64,000 nt of DNA from an uncultured Lachnospiraceae bacterium (GCA_947626285.1 CANQRR010000002.1:62001-126000); one strand, 5' to 3'. Counted from the stretch's first letter, positions 24,345-33,369 are shown. Notes: generated by a model not told the origin, from the sequence alone. Made by a program: numbers and translations.

Positions 24345-26417
24345 ATGTCGGAAAAGAAACAAAGTACAGGGAAACAAAGATCAGAGAATCAAAAAACTAA
24401 ATTTACAAAACCAAGGGCTGCGGGAGCGATGATCGTGACCGCGGCCGCATTGCTTGCGGCAGGACTCGCGATTGCAGGGGAAGGCCTGGACGCGGCGCTT
24501 TTGGCGACTGCGCTGATCTCCGCGGTCGCGCTGGGAGTGTTCGTGCTGCTTGGGGTCTCGTTCGGCCGCGTCCTGTCGGCAATCTTCAGCCTTTTGCTGC
24601 CCGCGGCTGCGTTTCTGGCGCTTGAGAATTACACGCATGTGATCGCGGATCTGGATCTGCCGATCATCATCCTGAATCTGCTTTTCTTTTACTTTCTCTA
24701 TGGATTTCTGGCGTTTCTGTGCGGCAGCGTGCGGCTTGGCTACAGCATTGCGACGCTGGTCCCGATGCTGTTCGGGCTTGCGAACTATTTTGTCGTGAAC
24801 TTCCGTGGCACTCCGATCGTCCCGTGGGACCTGCTGTCGATCGGCACGGCTGCGTCTGTGGCAGGCAATTATTCGTTTACGCTGCAGTGGAAGCAGGCCC
24901 TGGTCCTCATCATCTTCCTGTGGATCCTGGCGCTTTCGAGCGGGGTAAGCTTTGCATTTCATAAGAAGAAACTGCGCTTTTCCGGCGCGCTTGCCTTCGC
25001 TCTTTTGCTGTGCGTCTATCTCACCGGCATTCAGAAGAGCCAGGTGCAGAGCTTCTTCGGCATGGACACGACGCTGTTCACGCTCAATGTCCTGTATCGG
25101 AACAACGGCATCGCGGCGGCTTTCCTCGGGAATCTGCGCTTTCTGAACATTGAGGAGCCGGACGGCTATTCGACCTCGCGCGTGGCGGAGCTTGAAGCGG
25201 AATATGCGCCGCAGGACGAAGAGGGCGAAAGAGAAGGGAAAACGGAAGGACAAGAGAAAACCGAAGGACAGGGGAAAGCCGGAAAAGACAGCGGCGAAGT
25301 CAGTTCGGAGCGCCCGAATGTTGTTGTGATCATGGACGAGGCGTTTTCCGACCTGTCCGTCTGGGGCGACTTCGAGACGAGCGAAGAGGTGTTGCCGTTC
25401 TTCAAGATGATGCAGGAGGAGGCGATCGGCGGCGAGCTTTATGTCTCTGTCAAAGGGGGCAATACGGCGAACACAGAGTTTGAGCTTCTGACCGGGGATT
25501 CGATGGCGTTTCTGCCTGCGGGCAGCGTGCCCTATCAGCAGTATATCAACGAGGAGACGCCGTCGCTGGCGAGCCAGCTAAAATCTCTGGGATACCAGAC
25601 GACGGCGATCCATCCGTACAACGCCTCCGGCTGGGACCGGAACATCGTGTACGATCTGTTTGGCTTCGACGAGTTTCTGAGTCTGAAGAACTTTGTCAGC
25701 CCGCACAAAATGCGGGGCTATGTCAGCGACCGGGCGGCGTTTGACAAGATCATCGAGGTGTATGAGGACAAGGAGCCGGACGAGCGGAAGTTCATCTATC
25801 TGGTGACGATGCAGAACCACGGCGGCTACAGCAAGGCGTCCCCGGATTTCACTTCCTATCTGAAGCTGACGAATGTATCGCCGAAGACGACGAGCGTGCT
25901 GGCGACAGAGAAATATCTGACGCTGATGAACGAGACGGACCGGGCGCTGCAGGATCTGATCCTGTATTTTCAGGAGCAGGACGAGCCGACGATCGTGCTG
26001 ATGTTCGGCGATCACCAACCGTCCGACTACATCACGAATGTGGTGCAGCGCATCTGCAACGTCAAGAGCGAGGAGACGCTGGACTACATGCAGCAGGGGT
26101 ACCGGGTGCCTTTCCTGATCTGGAGCAACTACGGGCTGGAGCATCAGTATTATGAAGGGATCAGCGTCAACTATCTCGGCGGGATCCTGATGGAGGCGGC
26201 GGGACTTCCCCTTTCCGGTTATCAGAAGTTCCTCATGGAGCAGAGGGAGGATTTCCCGGTGGTGAACGGAAATGTGTACCGCGACAGCGAAGGGACGTTC
26301 TACAGCTACGGGGAGGACGCGCAGAAGGAGAGCGGGCTTTCGGATTACAAGATCTTGCAGTACAATCACCTGGTGGACAATGAGCACAGGGACGACGCGT
26401 TCTTCGGGACGTCGTGA
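24345..26417 (+). CDS. LTA synthase family membrane sulfatase-like protein
   Basis: About 690 residues. The first ~270 hold a basic N-terminus and multiple hydrophobic helices; after a Glu/Gly/Lys-rich linker with EGQ-type repeats (~290-325) an extracellular alkaline-phosphatase-superfamily domain begins at NVVVIMDEAFSDLSVWG. GGNTANTEFELLTG contains the threonine nucleophile of LtaS-like phosphoglycerol transferases, and FGDHQPSDYI holds the distal metal ligands. Such enzymes transfer glycerol phosphate to teichoic acid or lipid anchors, so a role in cell-envelope polymer synthesis is likely; substrate unproven. Start 24345 chosen for GGGAAG upstream (24324 also possible). Confidence 0.88.
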   Translation: MSEKKQSTGKQRSENQKTKFTKPRAAGAMIVTAAALLAAGLAIAGEGLDAALLATALISAVALGVFVLLGVSFGRVLSAIFSLLLPAAAFLALENYTHVIADLDLPIIILNLLFFYFLYGFLAFLCGSVRLGYSIATLVPMLFGLANYFVVNFRGTPIVPWDLLSIGTAASVAGNYSFTLQWKQALVLIIFLWILALSSGVSFAFHKKKLRFSGALAFALLLCVYLTGIQKSQVQSFFGMDTTLFTLNVLYRNNGIAAAFLGNLRFLNIEEPDGYSTSRVAELEAEYAPQDEEGEREGKTEGQEKTEGQGKAGKDSGEVSSERPNVVVIMDEAFSDLSVWGDFETSEEVLPFFKMMQEEAIGGELYVSVKGGNTANTEFELLTGDSMAFLPAGSVPYQQYINEETPSLASQLKSLGYQTTAIHPYNASGWDRNIVYDLFGFDEFLSLKNFVSPHKMRGYVSDRAAFDKIIEVYEDKEPDERKFIYLVTMQNHGGYSKASPDFTSYLKLTNVSPKTTSVLATEKYLTLMNETDRALQDLILYFQEQDEPTIVLMFGDHQPSDYITNVVQRICNVKSEETLDYMQQGYRVPFLIWSNYGLEHQYYEGISVNYLGGILMEAAGLPLSGYQKFLMEQREDFPVVNGNVYRDSEGTFYSYGEDAQKESGLSDYKILQYNHLVDNEHRDDAFFGTS

Positions 26418-26440
26418 ATATGCATGCGCATAATACACTA

Positions 26441-26476
26441 AAGCCCACGGATTGCTGCGCATGGAGACTGGGCTTT
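26441..26476 (+). terminator. Hairpin after the LTA-synthase-like gene
   Basis: AAAGCCCA (26441-26448) pairs with TGGGCTTT (26469-26476). Tail GGTAGATTAA is not T-rich, so strength is uncertain. Confidence 0.5.
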
Positions 26477-26490
26477 GGTAGATTAACGTA

Positions 26491-26520
26491 TTGACAAGAC
26501 AGAGTGCGCTGGAATATAAT
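26491..26520 (+). promoter_or_regulatory. Sigma-A promoter for lysA
   Basis: TTGACA (26491-26496) and TATAAT (26515-26520), 18-base spacer, 46 bases before the start. Confidence 0.75.
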
Positions 26521-26565
26521 GTCCGCGACCGATATATACGAATGTAAAAATGGAGAGCGATAGGA

Positions 26566-27834
26566 ATGAAAGAGACATTTGTGAAAAAGGAAAAGCTGGA
26601 GGAGATCGCGGCGCAGTACCCGACGCCGTTCCATCTGTACGATGAGAAGGGTATCCGGGAGAATGTAAAAGAGCTCTATGAGGCGTTTGCCTGGAACAAG
26701 GGTTACAAGGAATATTTCGCGGTGAAGGCGACGCCGAATCCATTTCTGATCAAAATACTGCACGAGTACGGCTGCGGCTGCGACTGTTCCTCGATGACGG
26801 AGTTAATGCTCTCCGAGGCGATCGGGATCAAGGGACATGATATCATGTTTTCGTCGAACGACACGCCGGTCGAGGAGTTTCAGAAGGCGGCCGAGCTCGG
26901 CGGCGTCATCAATCTGGACGACATCACGCACATCGCGAAGGTGGAGCAGGCGCTGGGCAGCCTGCCGAAGACGATGTCCTGCCGTTACAATCCGGGCGGA
27001 CTCTTCAAGATCAGCAACGACATCATGGATAACCCGGGCGACGCGAAGTATGGCATGACGACGGAGCAGATCGAGGAAGCGTTCCGCATCATGAAGGAAA
27101 AGGGCGTCGAGGAGTTCGGCATTCACGCGTTCCTCGCCAGCAACACGGTGACGAACGATTACTATCCGCTGCTCGCGAAGGTGCTCTTTGAGCTTGCGGC
27201 GAAGCTGAAGGAGAAGACCGGGGCGAAGATCAAATTCATCAACCTCTCCGGCGGCATCGGCATTCCATACCGTCCGGACCAGGAGAAGAACGACATCCAC
27301 AAGATCGGCAAGGGCGTCCGCAAGGTCTATGAGGAAGTTCTCGTGCCGGCAGGCATGGGCGACGTCGCGCTCTACACGGAGCTTGGGCGCTACATGCTCG
27401 GGCCGTACGGCTGCCTCGTGACGCGCGCGATCAACGAGAAGCACACGCACAAGGAGTACATCGGCGTCGACGCCTGCGCGGTCAACCTCATGCGTCCGGC
27501 CATGTATGGGGCCTACCATCACATCACGGTGATGGGCAAGGAGGACGAGCCTTGCGATCATATGTACGATGTGACCGGTTCCCTGTGCGAGAACAATGAT
27601 AAGTTCGCGATCGACCGCATGCTCCCGAAGATCGACATGGGAGATTTGTTGGTGATCCACGATACCGGTGCGCATGGCTTCTCGATGGGCTACAATTACA
27701 ATGGCAAGCTGCGCTCGGCGGAGATCCTGCTTCACGAGGACGGAAGCGCGCAGCTGATCCGCAGGGCGGAAACTCCGAAGGATTACTTCGCGACTTTCGA
27801 TTTCTGCGACGTTCTGAAGGATATGAAATACTGA
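26566..27834 (+). CDS. lysA: Diaminopimelate decarboxylase
   Basis: 422-residue PLP-dependent type III decarboxylase that makes lysine from meso-diaminopimelate. The PLP lysine is in YFAVKATPNPFLIK (~46-59); GCGCDCSSMTEL, the glycine-rich LSGGIGIPY phosphate loop and the active-site segment GSLCENNDKF (equivalent to G-x-x-C-E-x-x-D in DapDC) follow, then HDTGAHGFSMGYNYNG, which matches the usual GAY-motif region. Overall it belongs to the longer, divergent LysA-like group, so an alternative substrate is possible. Own promoter; no other lysine genes nearby. Confidence 0.88.
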   Translation: MKETFVKKEKLEEIAAQYPTPFHLYDEKGIRENVKELYEAFAWNKGYKEYFAVKATPNPFLIKILHEYGCGCDCSSMTELMLSEAIGIKGHDIMFSSNDTPVEEFQKAAELGGVINLDDITHIAKVEQALGSLPKTMSCRYNPGGLFKISNDIMDNPGDAKYGMTTEQIEEAFRIMKEKGVEEFGIHAFLASNTVTNDYYPLLAKVLFELAAKLKEKTGAKIKFINLSGGIGIPYRPDQEKNDIHKIGKGVRKVYEEVLVPAGMGDVALYTELGRYMLGPYGCLVTRAINEKHTHKEYIGVDACAVNLMRPAMYGAYHHITVMGKEDEPCDHMYDVTGSLCENNDKFAIDRMLPKIDMGDLLVIHDTGAHGFSMGYNYNGKLRSAEILLHEDGSAQLIRRAETPKDYFATFDFCDVLKDMKY

Positions 27835-27893
27835 GAAAGCCCTGTATTAGCTGTGGAGGGCGGGGAGATGGCAAGTCTTTGCATCGGTGGGGT

Positions 27894-27943
27894 ACAAGGA
27901 TAAGCCGTATAGAATCCTACAAGGATGCGCCGTGCAGAATCTC
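27894..27943 (+). repeat. Two-unit tandem repeat upstream of tRNA-Leu
   Basis: Two adjacent 25-base units, 27894-27918 and 27919-27943, each starting ACAAGGAT and continuing with a GCCGT..AGAATC core, about 76% identical. They end just before the tRNA promoter. Confidence 0.7.
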
Positions 27944-27950
27944 CTTGCAA

Positions 27951-27978
27951 TTGACCGTGAAATGTGGTATGGTATGAT
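27951..27978 (+). promoter_or_regulatory. Promoter for tRNA-Leu
   Basis: TTGACC (27951-27956) and TATGAT (27973-27978), 16-base spacer, 21 bases before the tRNA. Confidence 0.65.
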
Positions 27979-27999
27979 TCGTGCGAATGCACCGCACCG

Positions 28000-28081
28000 G
28001 CCGCTGTGGCGGAATTGGCAGACGCACTTGACTCAAAATCAAGCGGGTAACACCGTGCCGGTTCGAGTCCGGCCAGCGGCA
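28000..28081 (+). tRNA. tRNA-Leu (anticodon CAA)
   Basis: Class II tRNA. Acceptor stem GCCGCTG (28000-28006) with CAGCGGC (28074-28080) and discriminator A. Anticodon stem CTTGA/TCAAG encloses loop CTCAAAA with anticodon CAA (reads UUG). A short extra arm precedes the T-arm GCCGG-TTCGAGT-CCGGC. CCA is not encoded. Confidence 0.95.
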
Positions 28082-28085
28082 TCAG

Positions 28086-28112
28086 AAAAGTCTCGTTTTT
28101 ACGGGACTTTTT
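28086..28112 (+). terminator. Rho-independent terminator of tRNA-Leu
   Basis: AAAAGTCTCG (28086-28095) pairs with CGGGACTTTT (28102-28111), with a T-rich tail. Confidence 0.8.
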
Positions 28113-28118
28113 CTGTTG

Positions 28119-28141
28119 TATGCAGCATTTCATGCTGCATA
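28119..28141. other. Perfect hairpin in the tRNA-Leu downstream spacer
   Basis: TATGCAGCAT and ATGCTGCATA form a 10-bp perfect stem with a TTC loop directly after the tRNA terminator. No T-run. The remaining spacer to 28291 shows nothing recognisable. Confidence 0.55.
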
Positions 28142-28291
28142 ATCTCTGAAAAACGCCCAACGGCAGGAAGCGGTAATTTTGCTGAATTATGGCTTGTCAG
28201 CCCGGCGAGAAAGATTTAGAATAGAAAGAAATGAAGCAGATACAACTGGCAGCAGGGTATGGATCGGGCAATTGCGACCGGAGGATATGCG

Positions 28292-28621
28292 ATGAAGTGT
28301 GTCGAGGCCAAGCGGATGGTGAACCGCTTTGTGGAAAAGAAGCTGTCATACCAGGAGCTGGAAGAGTTCCTGCAGCATGTCAGCCAGTGCGAGGACTGTA
28401 TGGATGAGCTTGATATCTATTATACGATGCACAAGGCGTTTGACATGCTGGACACCGGAAAACATCAGAATTATGACTTCAGGAAAATGCTGGACGATGA
28501 ACTCCATGCGGCGCGAAGGGCTGTGATCATGCACCGGGCGTCCCTGGTATTGCGGGATATTTTTGTCGCAGGGCTGGCGATCCTGGCGCTGCTCGGGGCG
28601 TACTTTCTTTTTATCCATTGA
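28292..28621 (+). CDS. Zinc-finger (anti-sigma type) single-pass membrane protein
   Basis: 109-residue protein with an N-terminal zf-HC2-like motif: KCVEAKRMVNRFVEKKLSYQELEEFLQHVSQCEDC (~2-36), giving the Cys..His-x3-Cys-x2-Cys metal set of anti-sigma factors. A single transmembrane helix IFVAGLAILALLGAYFLFI ends the protein. No sigma factor gene is adjacent, and the region after the helix is only a few residues, so partner and signal are unknown. Start at 28292 chosen for the GGAGG at 28280-28284. It precedes polA by about 107 bases. Confidence 0.8.
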   Translation: MKCVEAKRMVNRFVEKKLSYQELEEFLQHVSQCEDCMDELDIYYTMHKAFDMLDTGKHQNYDFRKMLDDELHAARRAVIMHRASLVLRDIFVAGLAILALLGAYFLFIH

Positions 28622-28728
28622 CTTGTGCCGCGATCGCGACTGCTGCGATGGGTGGGAAGACCTGTGACGGACATAATAAGATATAGATGTTTTGGGAAAA
28701 TGAATTGGATAGCAAGCGAGGTAGGAAT

Positions 28729-31377
28729 ATGGCGCAGAAAGAAAAGATCGTACTGATCGACGGACACAGCATACTGAACCGCGCGTTCTACGGGCTTCCG
28801 CCGCTCTCAAACAGCGAAGGCCTCCACACGAATGCGGTTTATGGATTTTTAAATATCATGTTCAAGGTGCTCGAGAAGGAGCAGGCGGGCTATGTGGCGG
28901 TAGCGTTCGATCTGAAGGCGCCGACGTTTCGGCACAAGATGTTCGAGGGCTACAAGGGCACGCGCAAACCGATGCCGCCGGAGCTGCACGAGCAGGTGCC
29001 GCTGATGAAGGAGATGCTGCGCGCCATGCAGATTCCGGTAATGGAGCTCGAGGGCTATGAGGCGGACGATATTCTGGGGACGGTCTCGCGCCAGATGGCG
29101 GCGCAGGGGCTTTCCGTGTCAATCGTATCGGGTGATCGCGATCTGCTGCAGCTCGCGACGGAGGAGATCCTGATCCGCATCCCGAAGACGAAGGCGACAG
29201 GGACGGAGATCGAGGATTATTACGCGAAGGATGTGCAGGAGCGATACCAGGTGACGCCGCTGCAGTTTATCGATGTGAAAGCCCTGATGGGCGACGCGTC
29301 CGACAACATTCCGGGCGTTCCGGGGATCGGGGAGAAGACGGCGACAAAGATCATCGCGCAGTACGGCTGCATTGAGGAAGCCTATGCGCATGTCGATGAG
29401 ATCACGCCGAACAAGGCGCGAACGGCGCTTTCAGAGCATTACGACATGGCGCAGATGAGCAAGACGCTCGCGACGATCGATCTTGCCGTACCGTTCGAGC
29501 TGAAGAAACAGGAAGCGAAGATTCAGAATCTATATACCAAAGAGGCGCTCGAGCTCTGCCGCAGACTGGAGTTCAAGAATCTGCTGGGACGCTTTCAGAA
29601 TGCAGGGGATGCAAAAGAGGAAAAGGACGCGTCTCTCACAAAAATCACGGAGCTTGCCCGGGCAGAGGGACTTTTTGCGCAGATCGGCGGACAGGCGTTT
29701 GCCTTCCAGCTGGCCTTTGAGGGGCAGGAGATGCTGGGCGTTTCGCTTTGCGCCTCCGAGGAGCGTGCATATTGGATCGAGGCCGGGGGCTTCCTGACGT
29801 CGGAGTATCTCTGCGGCCAGGTTGCCGGACTGATCGCGCAGGCGCCGTCCGCGAGCACGATCCACCTGAAGGAACAGCTGGCGTTCCTGGACATTCCGGG
29901 TGAGCAGCGCGCGAAGCTGTTTGACGCGGCGATCGCGGCTTATCTGGTCAACCCGCTCAAGGATAGCTATGCGTATGAGGATATTGCGTTGGAATACCTC
30001 GGCCGGACACTGCCGTCGCGCGCGGAACTGCTCGGGAAGAGCGCGCTCACCGACGCCAGAGAACAGAATGCCGACGCGTTTCTGGACTATGTGTGCATGA
30101 CGCCGCTTACCGTGTTCGCGGCGCGGCAGGCGATGTGCGATCGCCTGAGAGAGCTCGGCATGTGGGAACTGTTTACCCAGATTGAGATGCCGCTCGTGTA
30201 CACGCTGGCGGATATGGAGCGCGAGGGTATCCGCGTGAAGGCGGAGGAGCTGCGTGTGTATGGAGAGCAGCTGGTCGGGCGGATCGCGGAGCTCGAGGAA
30301 AAGATCTATGAGGCGGCGGGGGAGGAGTTTAACATCAACTCCCCGAAGCAGCTCGGCGTGATCCTGTTTGAGAAGCTGCAGCTTCCGCACGGGAAAAAGA
30401 CGAAGACGGGCTATTCCACGGCGGCGGATGTGCTGGAGAAGCTGGCCGAGGAATCCCCGATGGTAGCGGATATCTTAGAATACCGTCAGCTGACGAAGCT
30501 GAAATCCACCTACGCCGACGGTCTGGCAAATTATATCGCGCCGGACGGCAGGATCCACGGGAAATTCCATCAGACGATCACGGCGACCGGGCGCATCAGC
30601 AGCACGGAGCCGAATCTGCAGAACATTCCGGTGCGCATGGAGCTGGGACGGCTGATCCGCAAGGTGTTCGTGCCGGATGAAGGCTTTGTCTTCCTTGACG
30701 CGGACTACTCCCAGATCGAGCTGCGCGTGCTGGCGCATTTTTCGGACGACGAGCGCCTGATCCAGGCTTACCGCGACGCGCAGGACATCCACACAACGAC
30801 GGCGTCCCAGGTGTTCCACGTGAAGCCGGAGGAGGTCACCCCGCTGCTGCGCCGCAACGCGAAGGCAGTCAACTTCGGCATCGTCTACGGCATCAGTTCG
30901 TTTGGACTCAGCCAGGATCTGAGCATCACGCGGCAGGAGGCGCAGGACTATATCGAACAGTATTTCAAGACGTTCCCCGGAATCAAGCAGTTTCTGGACC
31001 GGACCGTGGCGGACGCGAAGAAGAACGGCTACGTGACGACGATGTTCGGGCGGCGGCGCCCGGTGCCGGAGCTTTCCTCCTCGAACTTCATGCAGCGTTC
31101 GTTCGGGGAGCGCGTGGCGATGAACGCGCCGATTCAGGGAACGGCGGCGGACATCATCAAGATCGCGATGAACCGTGTGAACGACTGCCTGCGAAGCCGT
31201 GGTATGCGCTCGCGGCTGATCCTGCAGGTGCACGACGAGCTGCTCGTTGAGACTGCGCGCGAGGAGCTTGACGAGGTGCGTGAGGTCATGCTGCGGGAGA
31301 TGCAGAACGCGGCGCAGCTGAAGGTGCGGCTCGAGGTCGACATCCACTCCGGCGAGAACTGGTACGAGGCGAAATGA
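28729..31377 (+). CDS. polA: DNA polymerase I
   Basis: 882-residue family A polymerase for Okazaki-fragment processing and repair. Residues ~1-290 form the 5'-nuclease domain (IDGHSILNRAFYG, YEADDILGT, SGDRDLLQL, GVPGIGEKTA). The middle 3'-5' exonuclease-like domain (~310-480) lacks the D-x-E metal motif, as in Bacillus Pol I, so no proofreading. The polymerase domain has DADYSQIELRVLAHFS (motif A), RRNAKAVNFGIVYG (finger helix O) and QVHDELLVE (motif C). The ATG at 28729 has AGGTAGG upstream. coaE follows after 34 bases, a common Lachnospiraceae pair. Confidence 0.97.
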   Translation: MAQKEKIVLIDGHSILNRAFYGLPPLSNSEGLHTNAVYGFLNIMFKVLEKEQAGYVAVAFDLKAPTFRHKMFEGYKGTRKPMPPELHEQVPLMKEMLRAMQIPVMELEGYEADDILGTVSRQMAAQGLSVSIVSGDRDLLQLATEEILIRIPKTKATGTEIEDYYAKDVQERYQVTPLQFIDVKALMGDASDNIPGVPGIGEKTATKIIAQYGCIEEAYAHVDEITPNKARTALSEHYDMAQMSKTLATIDLAVPFELKKQEAKIQNLYTKEALELCRRLEFKNLLGRFQNAGDAKEEKDASLTKITELARAEGLFAQIGGQAFAFQLAFEGQEMLGVSLCASEERAYWIEAGGFLTSEYLCGQVAGLIAQAPSASTIHLKEQLAFLDIPGEQRAKLFDAAIAAYLVNPLKDSYAYEDIALEYLGRTLPSRAELLGKSALTDAREQNADAFLDYVCMTPLTVFAARQAMCDRLRELGMWELFTQIEMPLVYTLADMEREGIRVKAEELRVYGEQLVGRIAELEEKIYEAAGEEFNINSPKQLGVILFEKLQLPHGKKTKTGYSTAADVLEKLAEESPMVADILEYRQLTKLKSTYADGLANYIAPDGRIHGKFHQTITATGRISSTEPNLQNIPVRMELGRLIRKVFVPDEGFVFLDADYSQIELRVLAHFSDDERLIQAYRDAQDIHTTTASQVFHVKPEEVTPLLRRNAKAVNFGIVYGISSFGLSQDLSITRQEAQDYIEQYFKTFPGIKQFLDRTVADAKKNGYVTTMFGRRRPVPELSSSNFMQRSFGERVAMNAPIQGTAADIIKIAMNRVNDCLRSRGMRSRLILQVHDELLVETAREELDEVREVMLREMQNAAQLKVRLEVDIHSGENWYEAK

Positions 31378-31411
31378 TAAGACAGGCCGATGCAGCCGGA
31401 AGAAGGAAGAG

Positions 31412-32122
31412 ATGCAGACAATAAGGGTATGCAGGGTGGAGGAGCAGGGCTTGGAGCAGGAGTTATACGTGGAACAGAGGACAGCAGGATGTTCTGGAAA
31501 AAAGAAAGTGCTTGGGATCACCGGCGGCGTGGGATCAGGGAAGAGCGCTGTGCTCGCCTATCTGCAGGAGAAATATAAGGCCCGTGTGATCCAGGCGGAC
31601 GAGGTCGGGCGGCTGCTGCAGACGCCGGGCCACGACTGTTATGACCGGATCGTGGACGCTTTTGGGACAGAAACTCTTGATCCGCAGGGAAATCTCCGCA
31701 GGGATCTGTTGGCGGAAAAGGCGTTTGCCGATCCGTTGGCGCTTCGGAAATTGAACGGGATCATGCACCCATCGGTGAAAAAGTACATCGTGGAACAGAT
31801 CGCGGAGGAGCAAAGAAATGGAGAAGCGCCGTTCGTTGTCGTGGAAGCCGCGCTTCTGCTGGAGGATCATTATGACCTTGTCTGCGACGAGATCTGGTAT
31901 ATTTACGCTGGCGAGGAGACGCGGATCCGGCGTCTGACGCGCTCGCGCGGCTATACGGAGGAGAAGGCGCGCAGCATTATGGCGAATCAGATGAGCGAGG
32001 CGGAATTTCGCGAGCGCTGCGAATTTGCCATTGACAACGACAGCGATTTTATAGAAAATACTTATGGACAAATCGACAAAGGATTGATGGAACATGGATT
32101 TTTGCAGTATTGCCAGCGGTAG
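31412..32122 (+). CDS. coaE: Dephospho-CoA kinase
   Basis: 236 residues as read from 31412; the enzyme phosphorylates dephospho-CoA at the 3'-OH, the last step of CoA synthesis. P-loop GITGGVGSGKS lies at residues 35-45, preceded by an unusual ~33-residue extension. An in-frame GTG at 31469 with AGGAG upstream would give a family-normal 217 residues and may be the real start. LNGIMHPSVKKYI and VVVEAALLLE are CoaE signatures. The 3' end overlaps the WalJ-type gene by 29 bases, implying coupled translation. Confidence 0.93.
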   Translation: MQTIRVCRVEEQGLEQELYVEQRTAGCSGKKKVLGITGGVGSGKSAVLAYLQEKYKARVIQADEVGRLLQTPGHDCYDRIVDAFGTETLDPQGNLRRDLLAEKAFADPLALRKLNGIMHPSVKKYIVEQIAEEQRNGEAPFVVVEAALLLEDHYDLVCDEIWYIYAGEETRIRRLTRSRGYTEEKARSIMANQMSEAEFRERCEFAIDNDSDFIENTYGQIDKGLMEHGFLQYCQR

Positions 32123-32891
32123 CAGCGGCAACTGTATTTTTGTGGGGACGGATCACGCAAGCGTCCTGATCGACGCGGGGATCAGCGGGAAAAAGGTCGT
32201 CGCCGGTCTGCAGGAGATCGACCGCGCTCCGGAAGAACTGGACGCCATTCTGATCACGCATGAGCACTCGGACCACATCAAGGGGCTGGGCGTGCTGGCG
32301 CGAAAGTACGGGATTCCGATCTATTCCTCCGGCGGGACGATAGGCGCGCTGAAAGCGCAGCAGCCGGTCGGAGAGGTGGACGAGGGACTGTTTCACGAGA
32401 TCGTCCCGGACCAGTGGTTCTCGGTCGGCGAGCTCGACATCCGCCCGTTTCGCGTCTCACACGACGCGACGGAGCCGGTGGCTTATCGCTTCAGCTGCGG
32501 GGGAAAGTCCGTGGCGGTGGCGACGGACCTGGGCTGTTATGACGATTACATCATAGAGAATCTGCAGGGTCTGGATGCGGTGCTGATCGAGTCAAACCAT
32601 GACACGAACATGCTGCAGGTCGGTACATATCCCTATTATCTGAAGCAGAGGATCCTGAGCAGCAGGGGACATCTTTCAAACGAGCACGCGGGACGGCTGC
32701 TCGGGGAGATCTTAAATGAGCGGATGCAGGCGGTGATGCTCGGACATCTCAGCAAGGAGAACAATTACGAGGCGCTGGCGCTGGCGACGGTCTGCGCGGA
32801 GGTCACGATGGGGGACAATCCTTACAGGGCGGAAGACTTTGAGATTCGCATCGCGCGCAGGGATGAGCCGTCCCGACCAATCAGTGTTTAA
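32094..32891 (+). CDS. WalJ/YycJ-type metallo-beta-lactamase-fold hydrolase
   Basis: 265-residue MBL-fold protein. SIASGSSGNCIFVG at the N-terminus is the YycJ/WalJ signature; THEHSDHIKGLG (~55-66) is the metal-binding H-x-H-x-D-H motif, and later FRVSHDATEP, ATDLG and LGHLSKENN supply remaining ligands. Relatives are 5'-3' exonucleases in the WalKR operon linked to DNA repair and cell-wall control, but no walKR genes are here. Starts inside coaE (29-base overlap). Substrate unproven. Confidence 0.9.
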   Translation: MDFCSIASGSSGNCIFVGTDHASVLIDAGISGKKVVAGLQEIDRAPEELDAILITHEHSDHIKGLGVLARKYGIPIYSSGGTIGALKAQQPVGEVDEGLFHEIVPDQWFSVGELDIRPFRVSHDATEPVAYRFSCGGKSVAVATDLGCYDDYIIENLQGLDAVLIESNHDTNMLQVGTYPYYLKQRILSSRGHLSNEHAGRLLGEILNERMQAVMLGHLSKENNYEALALATVCAEVTMGDNPYRAEDFEIRIARRDEPSRPISV

Positions 32892-32911
32892 GGAAAGAAA
32901 GGATTTCAACT

Positions 32912-33184
32912 ATGAAAAAGACAATTATTACCGTAGTCGGAAAGGATACGGTCGGTATTATCGCGAAAGTCTGCACCTATCTGGCAGAGAACAATGTGAA
33001 CATTCTGGATATCTCACAGACCATCGTGCAGGGTTTCTTCAATATGATGATGGTTACAGACGCGACGCAGTCACCGAAGTCCGGCGCTCAGATCGCGGAA
33101 GAGCTGAAGGTGGTCGGAGAGGAGATCGGCGTCGTCATCCGTTGCCAGCACGAGGATATCTTCAATATGATGCACCGAATCTGA
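32912..33184 (+). CDS. ACT domain protein (UPF0237)
   Basis: 90-residue protein formed by one GcvR-like ACT domain: ITVVGKDTVGIIAKVCTYLA, ENNVNILDISQTIVQGFFNM and MMVTDATQ. ACT domains bind small ligands, often amino acids. In Firmicutes it is regularly followed by the UPF0210 gene, as here, but no role is established. The two genes are separated by 185 bases carrying palindrome copy D. Strong SD AAGGAAAGAAAGGA. Confidence 0.92.
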   Translation: MKKTIITVVGKDTVGIIAKVCTYLAENNVNILDISQTIVQGFFNMMMVTDATQSPKSGAQIAEELKVVGEEIGVVIRCQHEDIFNMMHRI

Positions 33185-33237
33185 AACTCATATTGAGACA
33201 ATGACAGACCGATAGGCCGGAGACGTAGATGAAATCA

Positions 33238-33337
33238 CGCGGCGGTTCGGTTGGATTTCCGATGTGTTTTCCGACGAATACCATAATGCTGGTTTCGGCG
33301 GGAAACACTCGAGAAGGGTACCGACCGAACTGCTGTG
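33238..33337. repeat. Palindromic repeat element, copy D
   Basis: Outer stem 33238-33251 with 33324-33337 (core GTTCGGT with ACCGAAC perfect, then wobble-rich CGCGGCG with TGCTGTG). Inner stem GTGTTTTCCGAC (33264-33275) with GGCGGGAAACAC (33298-33309 region). Same family as 9754-9863, opposite orientation. It lies between the ACT-domain and UPF0210 genes. Confidence 0.85.
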
Positions 33338-33369
33338 GAATCTTGCATATATTTGGGATAGGAGCAATC

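Noticed and set aside
33229-33369. N-terminal extension of the UPF0210 protein
   Set aside because: The extra codons are palindrome copy D read in frame. The same pseudo-peptide ([12 protein letters not shown]) appears from copy C on the other strand.
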